NCBI GenBank assembly: GCA_016703535.1
Contig: JADJBV010000002.1
Span: 2,294,001 to 2,358,000, forward strand
Reading direction: 5' to 3'
DNA: 64,000 nucleotides
DNA from: Deltaproteobacteria bacterium
GTDB taxonomy: Bacteria > Myxococcota > Kuafuiibacteriia > Kuafuiibacteriales > Kuafuiibacteriaceae
The translations under genes were made by a program, and so were the position numbers. Below the pieces are notes generated by a model. The model saw only the letters and a program-made list of their open reading frames with translations, did not search any database and was not told where the DNA came from. Of the stretch, positions 42,959 through 52,278 are shown one piece after another (positions within the stretch are counted from its first letter, which is position 1; each line of letters begins with the position of its first letter).

Positions 42959-44296
42959 TCACGGGAAGAGACCTCGGGCCAACATCGCCTCGCTAACTCG
43001 GTGAATCCCTAGCATCAGGGTCGCGGTCCGCATGTCGGTCTGGAACTTCTCCTTGAAGGACAGGGCCTCCTGGAAGGCGTTGCCCAAGATCCGGAAGAGG
43101 CGTTCGTCCACGTCCTTCGAGTCCCAGAAGAAGGACTGCAGGCCCTGCACCCACTCGAAGTAGGAGACGGTCACCCCGCCGGCGTTGGCCAGGACGTCGG
43201 GCACCACGAAGACCTCGTGTTGTCGTTGACGCAGGACCTCGTCGCCCTCGGCCGTCACCGGACCGTTGGCGCCCTCCGCCAAGATGCGGCACTTGAGTTG
43301 ACCGGCGACCTCGGCGTCGATGACCCCGGACAAGGCGGCGGGCACCAAGACGTCGACGTTCAGGGTCAGGAGGTCCCGGTTGCTGATCGGCTGAGCGCGC
43401 GGATAGTCCTTCACGCTCTTTCGGATCTCCACGTACTTGAGGAGGTGCTTCACGTCGAAGCCCTCGGGGTTGTAGATGCCGCCGCTGACGTCCGAGACCG
43501 CGACGATCTTCATGCCCATCGACTCCAGCTTGCTGGCGGCGTGGGTGCCGACGTTGCCGAAGCCTTGGATCGCGACCCGCTTGCCGAAGAGCTCGAAGCC
43601 CAGGTGTTCACCAGCGGCCCTCACGACCGCGGCCACGCCGTGCCCCGTCGCTTCGACGCGCCCTTGGGATCCGCCGAGGAAGATCGGCTTTCCGGTGACC
43701 ACCGAAGGAGAGACGCGACCCTTCATCTCCGAGTAGGTGTCCATGATCCAAGCCATGGTCTGGGCGTTGGTGCCGACGTCGGGGGCCGGGATGTCCAGCT
43801 CGGGGCCGATCATCTCGAGGATCTCGGTGGTGTAGCGCCGGGTCAGCCGCTGATTTTCGGCGCGAGAGAGGGGCGTGGGATCAATCCGGATGCCACCCTT
43901 GGCGCCGCCCAACGGCAAGCCCACCACCGCACACTTGAAGGTCATCAACATCGCCAGGGCCGACACCTCACCGAGGCTGACCTCTTCGTGGTAGCGGATG
44001 CCGCCCTTAAACGGACCCCGGGCGTTGTTGTGCTGCACCCGATAACCCACGAAGTTCTTCACCGAGCCGTCGTCCATCCGCACCGGGATGCTGACGATCA
44101 ACGCCCTCTGCGGCGTGAGCAGCCGGTGGGTGACGTTGCGATCCACCTTTTGGAGATCGGCGGTCCGCTCCACCAAGGCCGCCGTGTCCCGATAAAACTT
44201 CGATTCCCACTCCATGCTGGAGCGGTAGCGATCCAGGCTTTCGGTGGTGGTCGCCTCGGGGACGACGTCACTGGCTTCTTTTTTACCCTCGCTCAC
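42959..44296 (-). CDS. Glu/Leu/Phe/Val-type dehydrogenase (glutamate dehydrogenase-like)
   Basis: The product is 445 residues from GTG 44296, preceded by GGAGG at an 8-nt spacing; an out-of-frame ATG lies closer. The N-terminal catalytic domain holds 'ARGPFKGGIRYHEEVS', 'MTFKCAVVGLPLGGAKGGI' (catalytic Lys) and 'DIPAPDVGTNAQTMAWIMD'. The Rossmann part has 'VAIQGFGNVGTHAASKL'. It deaminates glutamate (most likely) or a branched-chain amino acid. The start is divergent from the lipoprotein at 44397. Confidence 0.9.
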   Translation of the reverse strand: MSEGKKEASDVVPEATTTESLDRYRSSMEWESKFYRDTAALVERTADLQKVDRNVTHRLLTPQRALIVSIPVRMDDGSVKNFVGYRVQHNNARGPFKGGIRYHEEVSLGEVSALAMLMTFKCAVVGLPLGGAKGGIRIDPTPLSRAENQRLTRRYTTEILEMIGPELDIPAPDVGTNAQTMAWIMDTYSEMKGRVSPSVVTGKPIFLGGSQGRVEATGHGVAAVVRAAGEHLGFELFGKRVAIQGFGNVGTHAASKLESMGMKIVAVSDVSGGIYNPEGFDVKHLLKYVEIRKSVKDYPRAQPISNRDLLTLNVDVLVPAALSGVIDAEVAGQLKCRILAEGANGPVTAEGDEVLRQRQHEVFVVPDVLANAGGVTVSYFEWVQGLQSFFWDSKDVDERLFRILGNAFQEALSFKEKFQTDMRTATLMLGIHRVSEAMLARGLFP

Positions 44297-44304
44297 CCGG
44301 CATT

Positions 44305-44309
44305 CCTCC
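44305..44309 (-). promoter_or_regulatory. Shine-Dalgarno deciding the GTG start of the dehydrogenase
   Basis: GGAGG on the minus strand, 8 nt upstream of GTG 44296. Confidence 0.7.
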
Positions 44310-44396
44310 GCGTGGCCGGAAGCTAACACCAGGCGAGGTGTGAGCGCGACAAAGCGAGTTGCATCCGGCCCGGCGGTGGTGCTTGCATGGCGGGCG

Positions 44397-45593
44397 ATGT
44401 CGATCCTCGCCCGTCGTGGTTGGCTGGTTCTCCCGCTTTTGGCCGCGTGTGGTGAAGACCCGCCGCCGCCTCCGCCCCCGCCGCCCACGATCTGGAAGGT
44501 GTTGGTCACCCACGCCATCACCCAGGCGCCCTTGGTCGGGGCCCGGGTCACCGTCGACGGACAGTGGCAGCAGACCGGCCCGGACGGGACCGTGAGCACC
44601 GAACTCGAGCCCGGGACGTTCAGCTATCGGGTCGAGGCACCGGGCTTTCACTTCGTGCCCGAGCCCTTCACCGCCACCCCGACCGTCGCCGTCCCCGCCA
44701 ACCTGACCACCACCACCACCGTGGCCTTGTGGCCGAGCTTGGCCCGGAGCGGCCCCGGGTCGATCGCGGGTCAGGTCACCCAGGACGGGGCCCCCGTCGC
44801 AGGGGCCCTGGTCGTGGCGACCTCGGCGATCGAGGGCTTTGCGTACACGGACGGAGAAGGCCGCTACCTGATCACCCAGCTCAACGCTGGCGAATATCGG
44901 GTCCGGGCCTTCATGGGCGGCCGCATCGGGACCGAAAAGACCCGGGTGGCGGTCAGTGAGGCCACCGACGGCGTCGACCTGGTCATGGCGGGGACCCCGG
45001 CCGGCAGCGTGGGCGGCGCGGTCAGCGGCGGCTCGACCCGCGTCTGGCTGACCCACCCCACGACCGGCGAGCCGATCCCCGGGCTCGTCGCCGAAGTGAC
45101 TGGGGGCCGCTATATCCTCAACGGCGTCGCCGCCGGCAGCTACGGGGTGCGCGCCGGCCTCGAGCGGGATGGCCTGACCCTCGATCCCGATCCCATCCAT
45201 GAGGATGGGCCGATCGAGGTGACCGTCGCCGACGCCGCGGTGACCCGCGATCTCACCTTGTTGCCGGCGGTCCTCGGCCTTTCACCGACCGACACCACCA
45301 GCGCCCCCGCGAGCCCCTCCTTCGATTGGACCCCGGTCCCCAACGCCGACTTCTACGTCCTCGAGGTCTTCGATTTGGACGGGGTGAGCCTCAGCGGTGG
45401 CTTCGACGCGGTTGGGAGCCCTCGCACGCGGATCCTGCAGAAGCCCGTGGCCTACACCGGTCCCGCTTTGGCGCCGGGGGGGCGTTATCGCTGGCGGGTC
45501 TGGGCCGGCGAAAACGACGCCGTGGTGGCCAGCGAGTTCAAGTTGATCGCCGCCAGCGAAGAGCGGGGCGGCGAGATCATCATCCGCCGCTGA
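44397..45593 (+). CDS. Lipoprotein with carboxypeptidase regulatory-like (beta-sandwich) repeats
   Basis: The product is 398 residues from ATG 44397. The lipoprotein signal ends 'LVLPLLAACGED', followed by nine consecutive prolines. Three beta-sandwich units follow: 'HAITQAPLVGARVTVDGQWQQTGPDG', 'GQVTQDGAPVAGALVVATSAIEG' with 'LNAGEYRVRAFMGG', and 'HPTTGEPIPGLVAEVTGG' with 'VAAGSYGVRAG'. The C-terminus has a fibronectin-like 'PSFDWTPVPNADFYVLEVFD'. These are extracytoplasmic binding or scaffolding folds. It precedes the HEAT-repeat gene by 106 bp. Confidence 0.78.
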   Translation: MSILARRGWLVLPLLAACGEDPPPPPPPPPTIWKVLVTHAITQAPLVGARVTVDGQWQQTGPDGTVSTELEPGTFSYRVEAPGFHFVPEPFTATPTVAVPANLTTTTTVALWPSLARSGPGSIAGQVTQDGAPVAGALVVATSAIEGFAYTDGEGRYLITQLNAGEYRVRAFMGGRIGTEKTRVAVSEATDGVDLVMAGTPAGSVGGAVSGGSTRVWLTHPTTGEPIPGLVAEVTGGRYILNGVAAGSYGVRAGLERDGLTLDPDPIHEDGPIEVTVADAAVTRDLTLLPAVLGLSPTDTTSAPASPSFDWTPVPNADFYVLEVFDLDGVSLSGGFDAVGSPRTRILQKPVAYTGPALAPGGRYRWRVWAGENDAVVASEFKLIAASEERGGEIIIRR

Positions 45594-45699
45594 CGCATCC
45601 GGTCGAGGCCGAACTTCAGGTTGACTCCTGCCGACCTGGGTGGTGCTCCTGCCCCGGTTCGGCCCACCTTTCCGGGTCGACGGTCGAAAGGGGAACAGC

Positions 45700-47385
45700 A
45701 TGCACGTGCAAGCAGCGCGCGCTTCGGTGCGCCATGGCTTCCTGCTCGCGGGTGGGCTCGTGGCCGGGCTCGTGGGTTGTGGGGGCGTCTCGGACTGCAA
45801 GGAAGACGGGGCGCTCTGCGCCGAAATGCTCAACAAGAACGCCGAGAAGTGTGCGTTCTCCTACCAGCTCCGGCAGTCGGAGGATCAACGGCAACACTGC
45901 GAAAACGCGGTGAAGGTGGTCGGGAACCAGAAGATCAAGGCCGCGATCCCGGGCCTGGTGGCGATCTTGAAGACCCCCGAGAGCTCCACCCCCGATGACA
46001 AACACCGCCTGGAGGCCGCCAAGGCCCTGGGCCGCATCGGCGATCCTTCGGTGGTCGACGCGTTGCTCGAGGCCTTGGACCTCACCGTGGGCACCAGCTC
46101 GGATCCCAAGGACAAGGCCGGCAACCGCAGCAACGAGGAGATCTGCCAGACCCTCGGCATGCTCGGCGAAAAGAAGGCCGTGCCGAAGTTGGTCGAGGCC
46201 ATGCAGAAGAGCCGCGACGACTACGTGGTGTTGAAGGCCGTTCGGTCTTTGGGGCAACTCAAGGACCCGGGGGCCGTGGCGCCTCTGTCGAAGGTGGCCC
46301 TCGAGCACAACAACAAGTTCATGCGCAAGAACGCGGTCCAGGCCTTGGGTGAGCTCGGTGAGCTTTCGGCCACCGACGTCTTGGTCCGGATGATGTTCAT
46401 CGAATACCAAGGCGTGTCCTTCTACAAGGAGGCCTCCTTCGCCCTCTACCAGCTCGGGCCCGGCGTCGCCGACAAGTTGCTCGAGACCATGTCGGGCAAC
46501 AACAAGGAAGTGAACGCGGACTTCGAGAAGACCGGCGGCGTCAAGGAGTCGGCGATCAAGGCCAAGTGTGGTTTTGTCCTCGGCGATCTTCGAGACAAAC
46601 GGGCCGTCGATCCCTTGATCGAGGCCTTCAAGGGCGCCACTCAGCCCGACAAACTCGACCCGGTGGTGATCGCCTTTTCGGCGGCGCCCCTCGGTGCGCT
46701 CGGCGACGCCAAGGCCGTCCCGGTCCTCAAGGCCGAGATGGGCACCTTGGACGCGTCGTTGCGGGATCCGATCATGCGGGCCCTCAATCAGCTCGGGGAT
46801 CGTTCGGTGGTGCCGGACATGATCACCGCCATGACCAAGGATTCCTTCGTGGCCAAGTGCGTGAAGGACACCGGATCCAGCAAAGAGGACTGCGGCTCGG
46901 ATGAAACCGCGGCGGCGCTCCACGCGGCCCAGCAGGCGGCGGCGGACAACGCCTCCAACTTGGCGGGCGCGGAACACCTGGAGGCCTTCAAGAAGGCGGT
47001 CGACGCCGAACAAGCGCCCAAGGTGAAGGCCTACTTCGAGGCTCGGCTGAAGCGGGTGCAGGCCGCGGGCGAGTGCAAGCTGGACGCGGCCTGTTGGGCC
47101 AAGAAGCTCGACGACGCCGAGCCGGTGGTGCGGGAGAAGGCCGCCTGGGAGCTCTCCCGGATCAAGGACGCCTCCACCATCGACCGGTTGGCCAAGGCTT
47201 TGACCGACACCAAACCCGAGGCACGTTCCGCGGCCATCATGGCCTACTGGGCCTACGGCGACGAACGGGCCATTCCGGCCATCGAGAAGCAGCTCGAGGA
47301 CGAGTCCTCGTCGGCCGACTTCGTGCGGGTCAACGAAGACCTGAAGCGGATGTTGGTGCACCTCAAGCGGCTCAAGAAGAGCTGA
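45700..47385 (+). CDS. Lipoprotein with HEAT-like repeats
   Basis: The product is 561 residues from ATG 45700 (GGGGAACAGC just before). The lipobox is 'GLVAGLVGCGG'. The body is made of HEAT/PBS-type helical pairs: 'RLEAAKALGRIGDPSVVDALLEAL', 'ICQTLGMLGEKKAVPKLVEAM', 'VLKAVRSLGQLKDPGAVAPL', 'RKNAVQALGELGELSATDVL', through to 'AIMAYWAYGDERAIPAIEKQL'. An Ala/Asp-rich insertion with paired Cys ('FVAKCVKDTGSSKEDCG') interrupts them near residue 395. It is an envelope scaffold with no assigned partner. Confidence 0.82.
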   Translation: MHVQAARASVRHGFLLAGGLVAGLVGCGGVSDCKEDGALCAEMLNKNAEKCAFSYQLRQSEDQRQHCENAVKVVGNQKIKAAIPGLVAILKTPESSTPDDKHRLEAAKALGRIGDPSVVDALLEALDLTVGTSSDPKDKAGNRSNEEICQTLGMLGEKKAVPKLVEAMQKSRDDYVVLKAVRSLGQLKDPGAVAPLSKVALEHNNKFMRKNAVQALGELGELSATDVLVRMMFIEYQGVSFYKEASFALYQLGPGVADKLLETMSGNNKEVNADFEKTGGVKESAIKAKCGFVLGDLRDKRAVDPLIEAFKGATQPDKLDPVVIAFSAAPLGALGDAKAVPVLKAEMGTLDASLRDPIMRALNQLGDRSVVPDMITAMTKDSFVAKCVKDTGSSKEDCGSDETAAALHAAQQAAADNASNLAGAEHLEAFKKAVDAEQAPKVKAYFEARLKRVQAAGECKLDAACWAKKLDDAEPVVREKAAWELSRIKDASTIDRLAKALTDTKPEARSAAIMAYWAYGDERAIPAIEKQLEDESSSADFVRVNEDLKRMLVHLKRLKKS

Positions 47386-47409
47386 GTTCGTTCCCCCGCG
47401 CCCGCCGGC

Positions 47410-49278
47410 TCAATCCGAGCGGAGGGCGCGGATCGCCTCGAAGAGCCGCGAGTCCAAGGCCGGCTTGGCCAAAAAAGCCGTGTGCCGATCCCGGAAGGAC
47501 TCCGCGCGCATCGTCCGCTCCAAGGTGGTCAACACCAACACCGGCAGGTGAGCCAACTCCGACTCGAAGCGTACGCGCTCGAGGAGGTCGCGGCTCAACT
47601 CGGCTTGGGCCGGTTCGTCCAGCACCATCAAGGAATAGGCTCGGCGCTCCTCCAGGGCCCGCCGCAGCTCGGACAACACGTCTTCGGGCCCCACCACCTT
47701 GGCGGAGATGCCCCGCGGCGCAAACTGGGCCAACAACACCGCTCGGGTCACCGGGTGGTCCACGGTGAGCAGGATCCGCTCCCCCAACAGATCGTCGGTG
47801 ATCGAGGTGGTGTTGGCCTCGTCCGGGGGTTCAACCTCGAAGGGGATCCGGAAGCTGAAGGTGCTGCCCACGTTGGGTTCACTCACCAACGCGATGCGAC
47901 CGCCCATCAGCTCAATCAGCTGCTTCGAGATGGTCAGCCCCAGCCCGGTGCCGCCGTGGGGGTTGGGGCGATGGGCGTAGGCCTCGAAGATGTAGGCCCG
48001 TTCGCTCTCCTGAACACCGACGCCCGAGTCGGCGACCTCAAATTGGACCTGGGCCTTGTCGCCGAGGGGTGGGCCCGCCAAGAGGCGCAGCAGGACGTAG
48101 CCCCGATCGGTGAACTTGATGGCGTTGCCCACCAGGTTCAACAGGACCTCGCTGACTCGTCCCGGATCTCCGCGCACCAGGCGAGGCACGTCTCGATCCA
48201 GCTCGCAGGCCAACTCCAGGCCTTTTTGGTGGGCGTTGGGGGCCAACAGATCCAGCACCTGCTCCACCGTGTCCCGCAGGTTGAAGGCCACGTGATCGAG
48301 CCGTAACTTCCCGGCCTCCAACTTGGAGTAGTCGAGGATCGAGTTGATGATCGAGATCAGGTGCGCGCCGGAGCGGCGAATGATCCGCACCAACTCGCGC
48401 TGATCGTCGCTGAGCTGAGTGTCCAGCAGGATTTCGGTCATGCCGATCACCCCGGTCATGGGGGTGCGGATCTCGTGGCTCATGGTGGCCAAGAAGGAGG
48501 CCTTGGTGTGGGCCGCCGAAAGCGCTTCTTGGTGGGCCCCGATCAACTCACGCTCCAGCCGCTTCCTTTCGGTGATGCTGCGGATGACCCCCACCAACAG
48601 GCGCCGACCGCTCCCGTCCTCGAACAGGGACTTCTTGGTGGACATCACGTGGAGTTGCCCGGCGCCGTCGGTGACCTGCTCTTCGGTCTCGATGCTCTCA
48701 CCGGTCGCGAAGACCAAGGAGTCCTTTTCCCAGAAGACCGCGGCCTGTTCCTTGGGGAAGAAGTCGAAGTCCGAATAACCGAGCAGCTCACTTCGAGGAC
48801 GGCCCATGAAGCGGCAGAAGGCCTCGTTGAGCTGGATCCAGGTGTGGCGTTCGTCCTTGACGAAGATCGGATCGGGCACCGCGTCTAGCAGGCGAGTGAG
48901 GAAGGCGTTGCCGTGACAGGCTCCGTGGCAGGCCAACTCCAAAAGGGGGGCGCTGAGGTCACTGCTCAACACCGCGTAGCCGTGGCCCAGGGCCCGTACC
49001 TCCTCCAGCCCGGCGGCGGTTTCGCAGACGACCACCAGCGGGCCCGCCTCGCCGATCGGCAGGATGGGGCGGACGTTTTCTTCGGCGAGCAGGTCGTAGA
49101 TCCAGACGTCGGCGTGTTCGGCGATCAACTGCACCGGCGTGGCCCGCTGTTTGGGGAAGAGATCGAAGTTCGGTGCGGCGCGGCCGGCGAAGGTCGCCTG
49201 CAAGCGGCTCCGCAGATCGTCCCGGTCGCTGATCACCAGGGCGCGGTTCTTTTCGATCGGGGCTCGAATCCACGACAT
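47410..49278 (-). CDS. Hybrid sensor histidine kinase (pseudo-receiver, PAS, HisKA, HATPase, receiver)
   Basis: The product is 622 residues without membrane helices, so it is cytoplasmic. Residues 10-118 look like a degenerate receiver ('ALVISDRDDLRSRLQATF'). PAS is at about 125-240 ('LLDAVPDPIFVKDERHTWIQLN'). The phosphorylated His is H268 in 'SFLATMSHEIRTPM'. The ATPase holds 'LLNLVGNAIKFTDRG', 'VADSGVGVQ' and 'GGTGLGLTISKQL'. The C-terminal receiver keeps Asp after strand 1 ('ILLTVDHPVTR'), Asp after strand 3 ('SLMVLDEPAQ') and Lys-Pro ('AFLAKPA'). Confidence 0.9.
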   Translation of the reverse strand: MSWIRAPIEKNRALVISDRDDLRSRLQATFAGRAAPNFDLFPKQRATPVQLIAEHADVWIYDLLAEENVRPILPIGEAGPLVVVCETAAGLEEVRALGHGYAVLSSDLSAPLLELACHGACHGNAFLTRLLDAVPDPIFVKDERHTWIQLNEAFCRFMGRPRSELLGYSDFDFFPKEQAAVFWEKDSLVFATGESIETEEQVTDGAGQLHVMSTKKSLFEDGSGRRLLVGVIRSITERKRLERELIGAHQEALSAAHTKASFLATMSHEIRTPMTGVIGMTEILLDTQLSDDQRELVRIIRRSGAHLISIINSILDYSKLEAGKLRLDHVAFNLRDTVEQVLDLLAPNAHQKGLELACELDRDVPRLVRGDPGRVSEVLLNLVGNAIKFTDRGYVLLRLLAGPPLGDKAQVQFEVADSGVGVQESERAYIFEAYAHRPNPHGGTGLGLTISKQLIELMGGRIALVSEPNVGSTFSFRIPFEVEPPDEANTTSITDDLLGERILLTVDHPVTRAVLLAQFAPRGISAKVVGPEDVLSELRRALEERRAYSLMVLDEPAQAELSRDLLERVRFESELAHLPVLVLTTLERTMRAESFRDRHTAFLAKPALDSRLFEAIRALRSD

Positions 49279-49402
49279 TTTTGCACGATGCCCGCGCCGC
49301 GCGTAGAAACGGGGATGCCCGGGGGGGGGTGCGGGTTTCTGCCGGAAGTCCGGGCCGAGAAACTACGCCAGAACCGGCCGGCGTGATGGTAGAGGCGGGA
49401 GC

Positions 49403-50071
49403 ATGCGCGCCGCACTCTGTTTTGCCGGGTTGATCTTCGCGGGCCTGGTGGCCTGCAGCGACGAAGTTGAGGTCCAAGACTCGGGTCCCTCAGACCTTGG
49501 CGTCGACGCGGGCCCGAGTGACCTGGGGCCGACCGATCGGGGCGTCGATCAGGGCTTCCCGGACAGCAGCTTCGCCGACGCCGAACCCGCCGACGCCGCC
49601 GACGCCGGCGCCGATGGGGGCCCCGACGCGACCCCCGACGCCGGCCCGGCGGACGCCGACGCCCCCGACGCCGATGACCTGGACGCGGGTCCGGATGCCG
49701 GCCCCGACGCTGGCGACGCCGGCCCCTTGCCCTGCGACTACCTCGATCTCCAGATCAACCTGGTCCAGTGCCCGGGCGGCTTTCAGTATCTGCGTGGTTT
49801 TGAAGATCTGAACGGCAACCCCAACTGCCCGCCGTATTGGGAGTTGGGCGGCAACCAATACAGCACCGCGCCCGCGGCGGTCAGCGGCCAGGGTTGCAAC
49901 TCAGCTTGCATTTACCAGGCGTCCACCAGCGTCAGCTTGATCGATCCCTGCGGCCGTCGAAACGGCTACATCATCTTCACCGCCAATGGGTGCCCGGACA
50001 TCTACGAGTTCTCCGACGGCATCTTCCCGTCGGTGGAGGCCTGGGAGGCCCAGCTGAACTGCGGCGGTTGA
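49403..50071 (+). CDS. Asp/Ala/Pro-rich lipoprotein
   Basis: The product is 222 residues. The lipobox is 'GLIFAGLVACSDE'. Residues 23-108 are almost entirely Asp, Ala, Gly and Pro ('DAADAGADGGPDATPDAG' style), an extended acidic spacer. The C-terminal 110 residues form a compact Cys-rich domain with eight Cys ('PCDYLDLQINLVQCPGG', 'GCNSACIYQASTS', 'DPCGRRNGYIIFTANGC'). The folded domain is not one I recognise. Such acidic spacers are common in myxobacterial lipoproteins and probably hold the domain away from the membrane. Confidence 0.72.
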   Translation: MRAALCFAGLIFAGLVACSDEVEVQDSGPSDLGVDAGPSDLGPTDRGVDQGFPDSSFADAEPADAADAGADGGPDATPDAGPADADAPDADDLDAGPDAGPDAGDAGPLPCDYLDLQINLVQCPGGFQYLRGFEDLNGNPNCPPYWELGGNQYSTAPAAVSGQGCNSACIYQASTSVSLIDPCGRRNGYIIFTANGCPDIYEFSDGIFPSVEAWEAQLNCGG

Positions 50072-50077
50072 GACCAG

Positions 50078-50782
50078 CTATCGGGCTGCCCGTTCGACCA
50101 GCCGGGCCACCGCTTGGTGCACCCGGTCGTCGAAGAGGCTGCCGGCGTGGGCCACGTCGGACAACTCCAGGGTCTCGGCCCCGTCCAAAAATGCGCTGGT
50201 GTGGGGTTCGATGAACTGGTCGTGCCGCGCGCCGATCGTCAGCAGCCGGTCCTCCAGGCGTGACAAACGATGCCGGCGTCGCCCGATGTCGGCCAACAGC
50301 TCGCTGTCGGGGCGAAGGGCCCGCAGGCCCGGGTGAGGCGCGAGGCGGGAGCGCCAAGTGCCGTGGAGCGGCGCGCAGATCGAAGCGAAGCCGGCCACGT
50401 GGTCCGGCGCGTCTTCGGCCGAGAGGGCCAGCTGCAACAAGAAGCCCCCCAAGCTGTGTCCGACCACCACCAGCCGTTCACACCGAGAGGCGGTCTGGCC
50501 CAGGTGTGCCTTCAGGCGTTGGGCGGTGCGGCGTAGGTCCGTGAAGGAGGAGTACTCGAAGCTGTCGAACCAGCGGACCTGGGGCTCCAAGGTGCGGCGC
50601 AGCGACAAAAACTGAGAGCCGTTGGCGCCGACACCCGGCACGAACAATACGCCCAACTTGGCGGTGCTGGTCTCGTTGGCCGGCAGGCGCCCGGCCGCCG
50701 GCGCGAGCAAACCCAAACGCAGATACGAGAGGGCCTCGTTCTTCACCAAGCCAAGGCTGGGGCGGGGGCGCTCAGTGCTCAT
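50078..50782 (-). CDS. Alpha/beta hydrolase
   Basis: The product is 234 residues from ATG 50782. The fold is shown by 'LGVLFVPGVGANGSQFLSLR' (oxyanion strand), the nucleophile elbow 'VVVGHSLGGFLLQLAL' (Ser near residue 108), 'DRLLTIGARHDQFI' with the acid and 'VAHAGSLFDD' with the histidine. No lid or signal peptide is evident. It is a lipase/esterase-like enzyme of unknown substrate. It overlaps the upstream gene by 11 bp and ends the minus-strand operon headed by the amylase. Confidence 0.85.
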   Translation of the reverse strand: MSTERPRPSLGLVKNEALSYLRLGLLAPAAGRLPANETSTAKLGVLFVPGVGANGSQFLSLRRTLEPQVRWFDSFEYSSFTDLRRTAQRLKAHLGQTASRCERLVVVGHSLGGFLLQLALSAEDAPDHVAGFASICAPLHGTWRSRLAPHPGLRALRPDSELLADIGRRRHRLSRLEDRLLTIGARHDQFIEPHTSAFLDGAETLELSDVAHAGSLFDDRVHQAVARLVERAAR

Positions 50783-51620
50783 GGCCTTCGTGACCACCGG
50801 GGCGGGGTTCGGCGGTGCCGGCCGCGTCCTTCAGCCCACCCAGGCCGTGTTCGGCCAACCAGTGAAAGAACAGGTCCCGGCCGCCGATCCGAGCGATCCA
50901 CTGAAGCGAAGCGTCCAGCGCCACCGCCGGGTCCTTGGCCTGTTCGGTGCGGTACAAGGAGTGGGACCAGGCCAACTTGCCGTCCTCGAGGTGCTCCAGG
51001 CCGATCAACACCCGGGCCGCTCTCAGGTCCGGCTGCTCGGTCCGGGCATCTTCGGCCGCCAACTTGACGATCCAGCGGGCGTCTTTGAGCGGCACCCACT
51101 CGACCTCGAACCCCAAGGCCTCGATCGGCGTGGCGAGGGCCTTCTGGGCGTTGGTTTTGTTCAAGCTGTCGCCTCGGAGCAGCAAGCCCAACTTCAAGGT
51201 GCGGGCGCCCTTCTTCTTCAGGTTCTGCTGGGCCACGGGGTGGTGGGTGATGGCGTCGTCGAGCCAAACCTTGAGGAGTGGTTCGGTCAGATCCAGCCGG
51301 GCAAAGGTCGACAACACCTGCTCCCAGCGCACCGGCTCGGGAAACTTTTGGTCCTGCAGGAAGCGGTTCCGGAGCGCGACGCCGGCGGAGCGGAGGTCCA
51401 AGGTCAACTGCTGGCCCGGATCCGCCAACTTCTCCCGGGCGCCCTTCAAGATGGCCATGGCGTTGCCCGGTCCCCGCCGCGGATCCCGCTCCGCTTCGGC
51501 GGCTTGTTGCACCACCGGGCGTAGGTTTTCGGCCAAGTAGGGATCGATGGTCTGGCGGGTGGGCCGGGGCTCTTGGAGCACCAGGCCGAGGAACAAGGCG
51601 CTGGCGAGGGTGGCGCTCAT
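50772..51620 (-). CDS. Unrecognised exported protein with His-rich tail
   Basis: The product is 282 residues. A short N-terminal hydrophobic segment (SATLASALFLGLVLQEP) looks like a signal peptide. The body is helical and charged ('RQTIDPYLAENLRPVVQQAAEAERD', 'WLDDAITHHPVAQQNLKKKGART'), with strands near 'FEVEWVPLKDARWIVKLA' and 'ARVLIGLEHLEDGKLAWSH'. It ends 'PGGHEGHEH', a possible metal-binding tail. No family is recognised. It starts 2 bp after the TlpA-like gene ends. Confidence 0.65.
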   Translation of the reverse strand: MSATLASALFLGLVLQEPRPTRQTIDPYLAENLRPVVQQAAEAERDPRRGPGNAMAILKGAREKLADPGQQLTLDLRSAGVALRNRFLQDQKFPEPVRWEQVLSTFARLDLTEPLLKVWLDDAITHHPVAQQNLKKKGARTLKLGLLLRGDSLNKTNAQKALATPIEALGFEVEWVPLKDARWIVKLAAEDARTEQPDLRAARVLIGLEHLEDGKLAWSHSLYRTEQAKDPAVALDASLQWIARIGGRDLFFHWLAEHGLGGLKDAAGTAEPRPGGHEGHEH

Positions 51621-51622
51621 GA

Positions 51623-52183
51623 CTATTTCTGCTCGGCCAAGGCGGCTTCGATGGTCTTGGCGAAGTGGTCGCCCAAGGAGCCTTTGGCGTCGTATTTGGC
51701 CTGCTGCAACACGCCGTTTCGATCGATCATGAAGGTGGCAGGCAAGGAGACGGTTTCGCCGATGTACTTCTTGGCGAAGTGGTTGGACTGATCGATCACC
51801 ACCTTAAACGGCAACTTCTGCTGGGCCAGGTAGGCCTCCAACTTTTCGCGCCCGTTCTGATCTTCGAGGAGGGCCACCAACACCACCTCCAGGCCGAAGG
51901 CGTTGAACTTCTGGTGTACGGTCACCAGCTCGGGCATGGCCTTGATGCAGGGCTCACAGTCGGTGCGGAAGAAGTCGACCAAGAGGGGGTGCTTCTTGGC
52001 GTAGCTCTTTTCGGGGCCGGGGTAGGCCAGGTCCTCCAGCTTGACCATCGCGCCGTCCAAGGCCCGCAGGCGAAAGGCTGGGGCGGGTTGGCCGGGCTTG
52101 AGCAAAGGGCCCTTGGGAGGGGCGGCCCAGGCCGGGCCCGAGAGGGCGAAGATCAGCGCAAAAACTAGTCCGAACCTCGACAT
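51623..52183 (-). CDS. Secreted TlpA/AhpC-TSA-like thioredoxin
   Basis: The product is 186 residues from ATG 52183. The signal peptide is 'FGLVFALIFALSGPAWA'. The redox motif is 'DFFRTDCEPCIKAMPEL' (C-x2-C); Trp is replaced by Thr-Asp relative to TlpA WCxPC. The cis-Pro loop is 'VSLPATFMIDRNG'. It probably works on periplasmic thiols. It lies between the LPP20-like gene and an unrecognised exported protein in the same operon. Confidence 0.86.
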   Translation of the reverse strand: MSRFGLVFALIFALSGPAWAAPPKGPLLKPGQPAPAFRLRALDGAMVKLEDLAYPGPEKSYAKKHPLLVDFFRTDCEPCIKAMPELVTVHQKFNAFGLEVVLVALLEDQNGREKLEAYLAQQKLPFKVVIDQSNHFAKKYIGETVSLPATFMIDRNGVLQQAKYDAKGSLGDHFAKTIEAALAEQK

Positions 52184-52278
52184 CCTGTGGCGACTCCCCG
52201 GGCCTTCGACGAAGGAAGCGCCCGTTTCTTCAAGCGGGCTGAGCCTACCTTGAGGGCGCGGCCCGCGGAAGGCAGGAA

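Noticed and set aside
49321..49329. A run of nine G between two divergent genes as a phase-variable switch
   Set aside because: Runs of this length arise easily in such GC-rich DNA, and no promoter element is placed around it.
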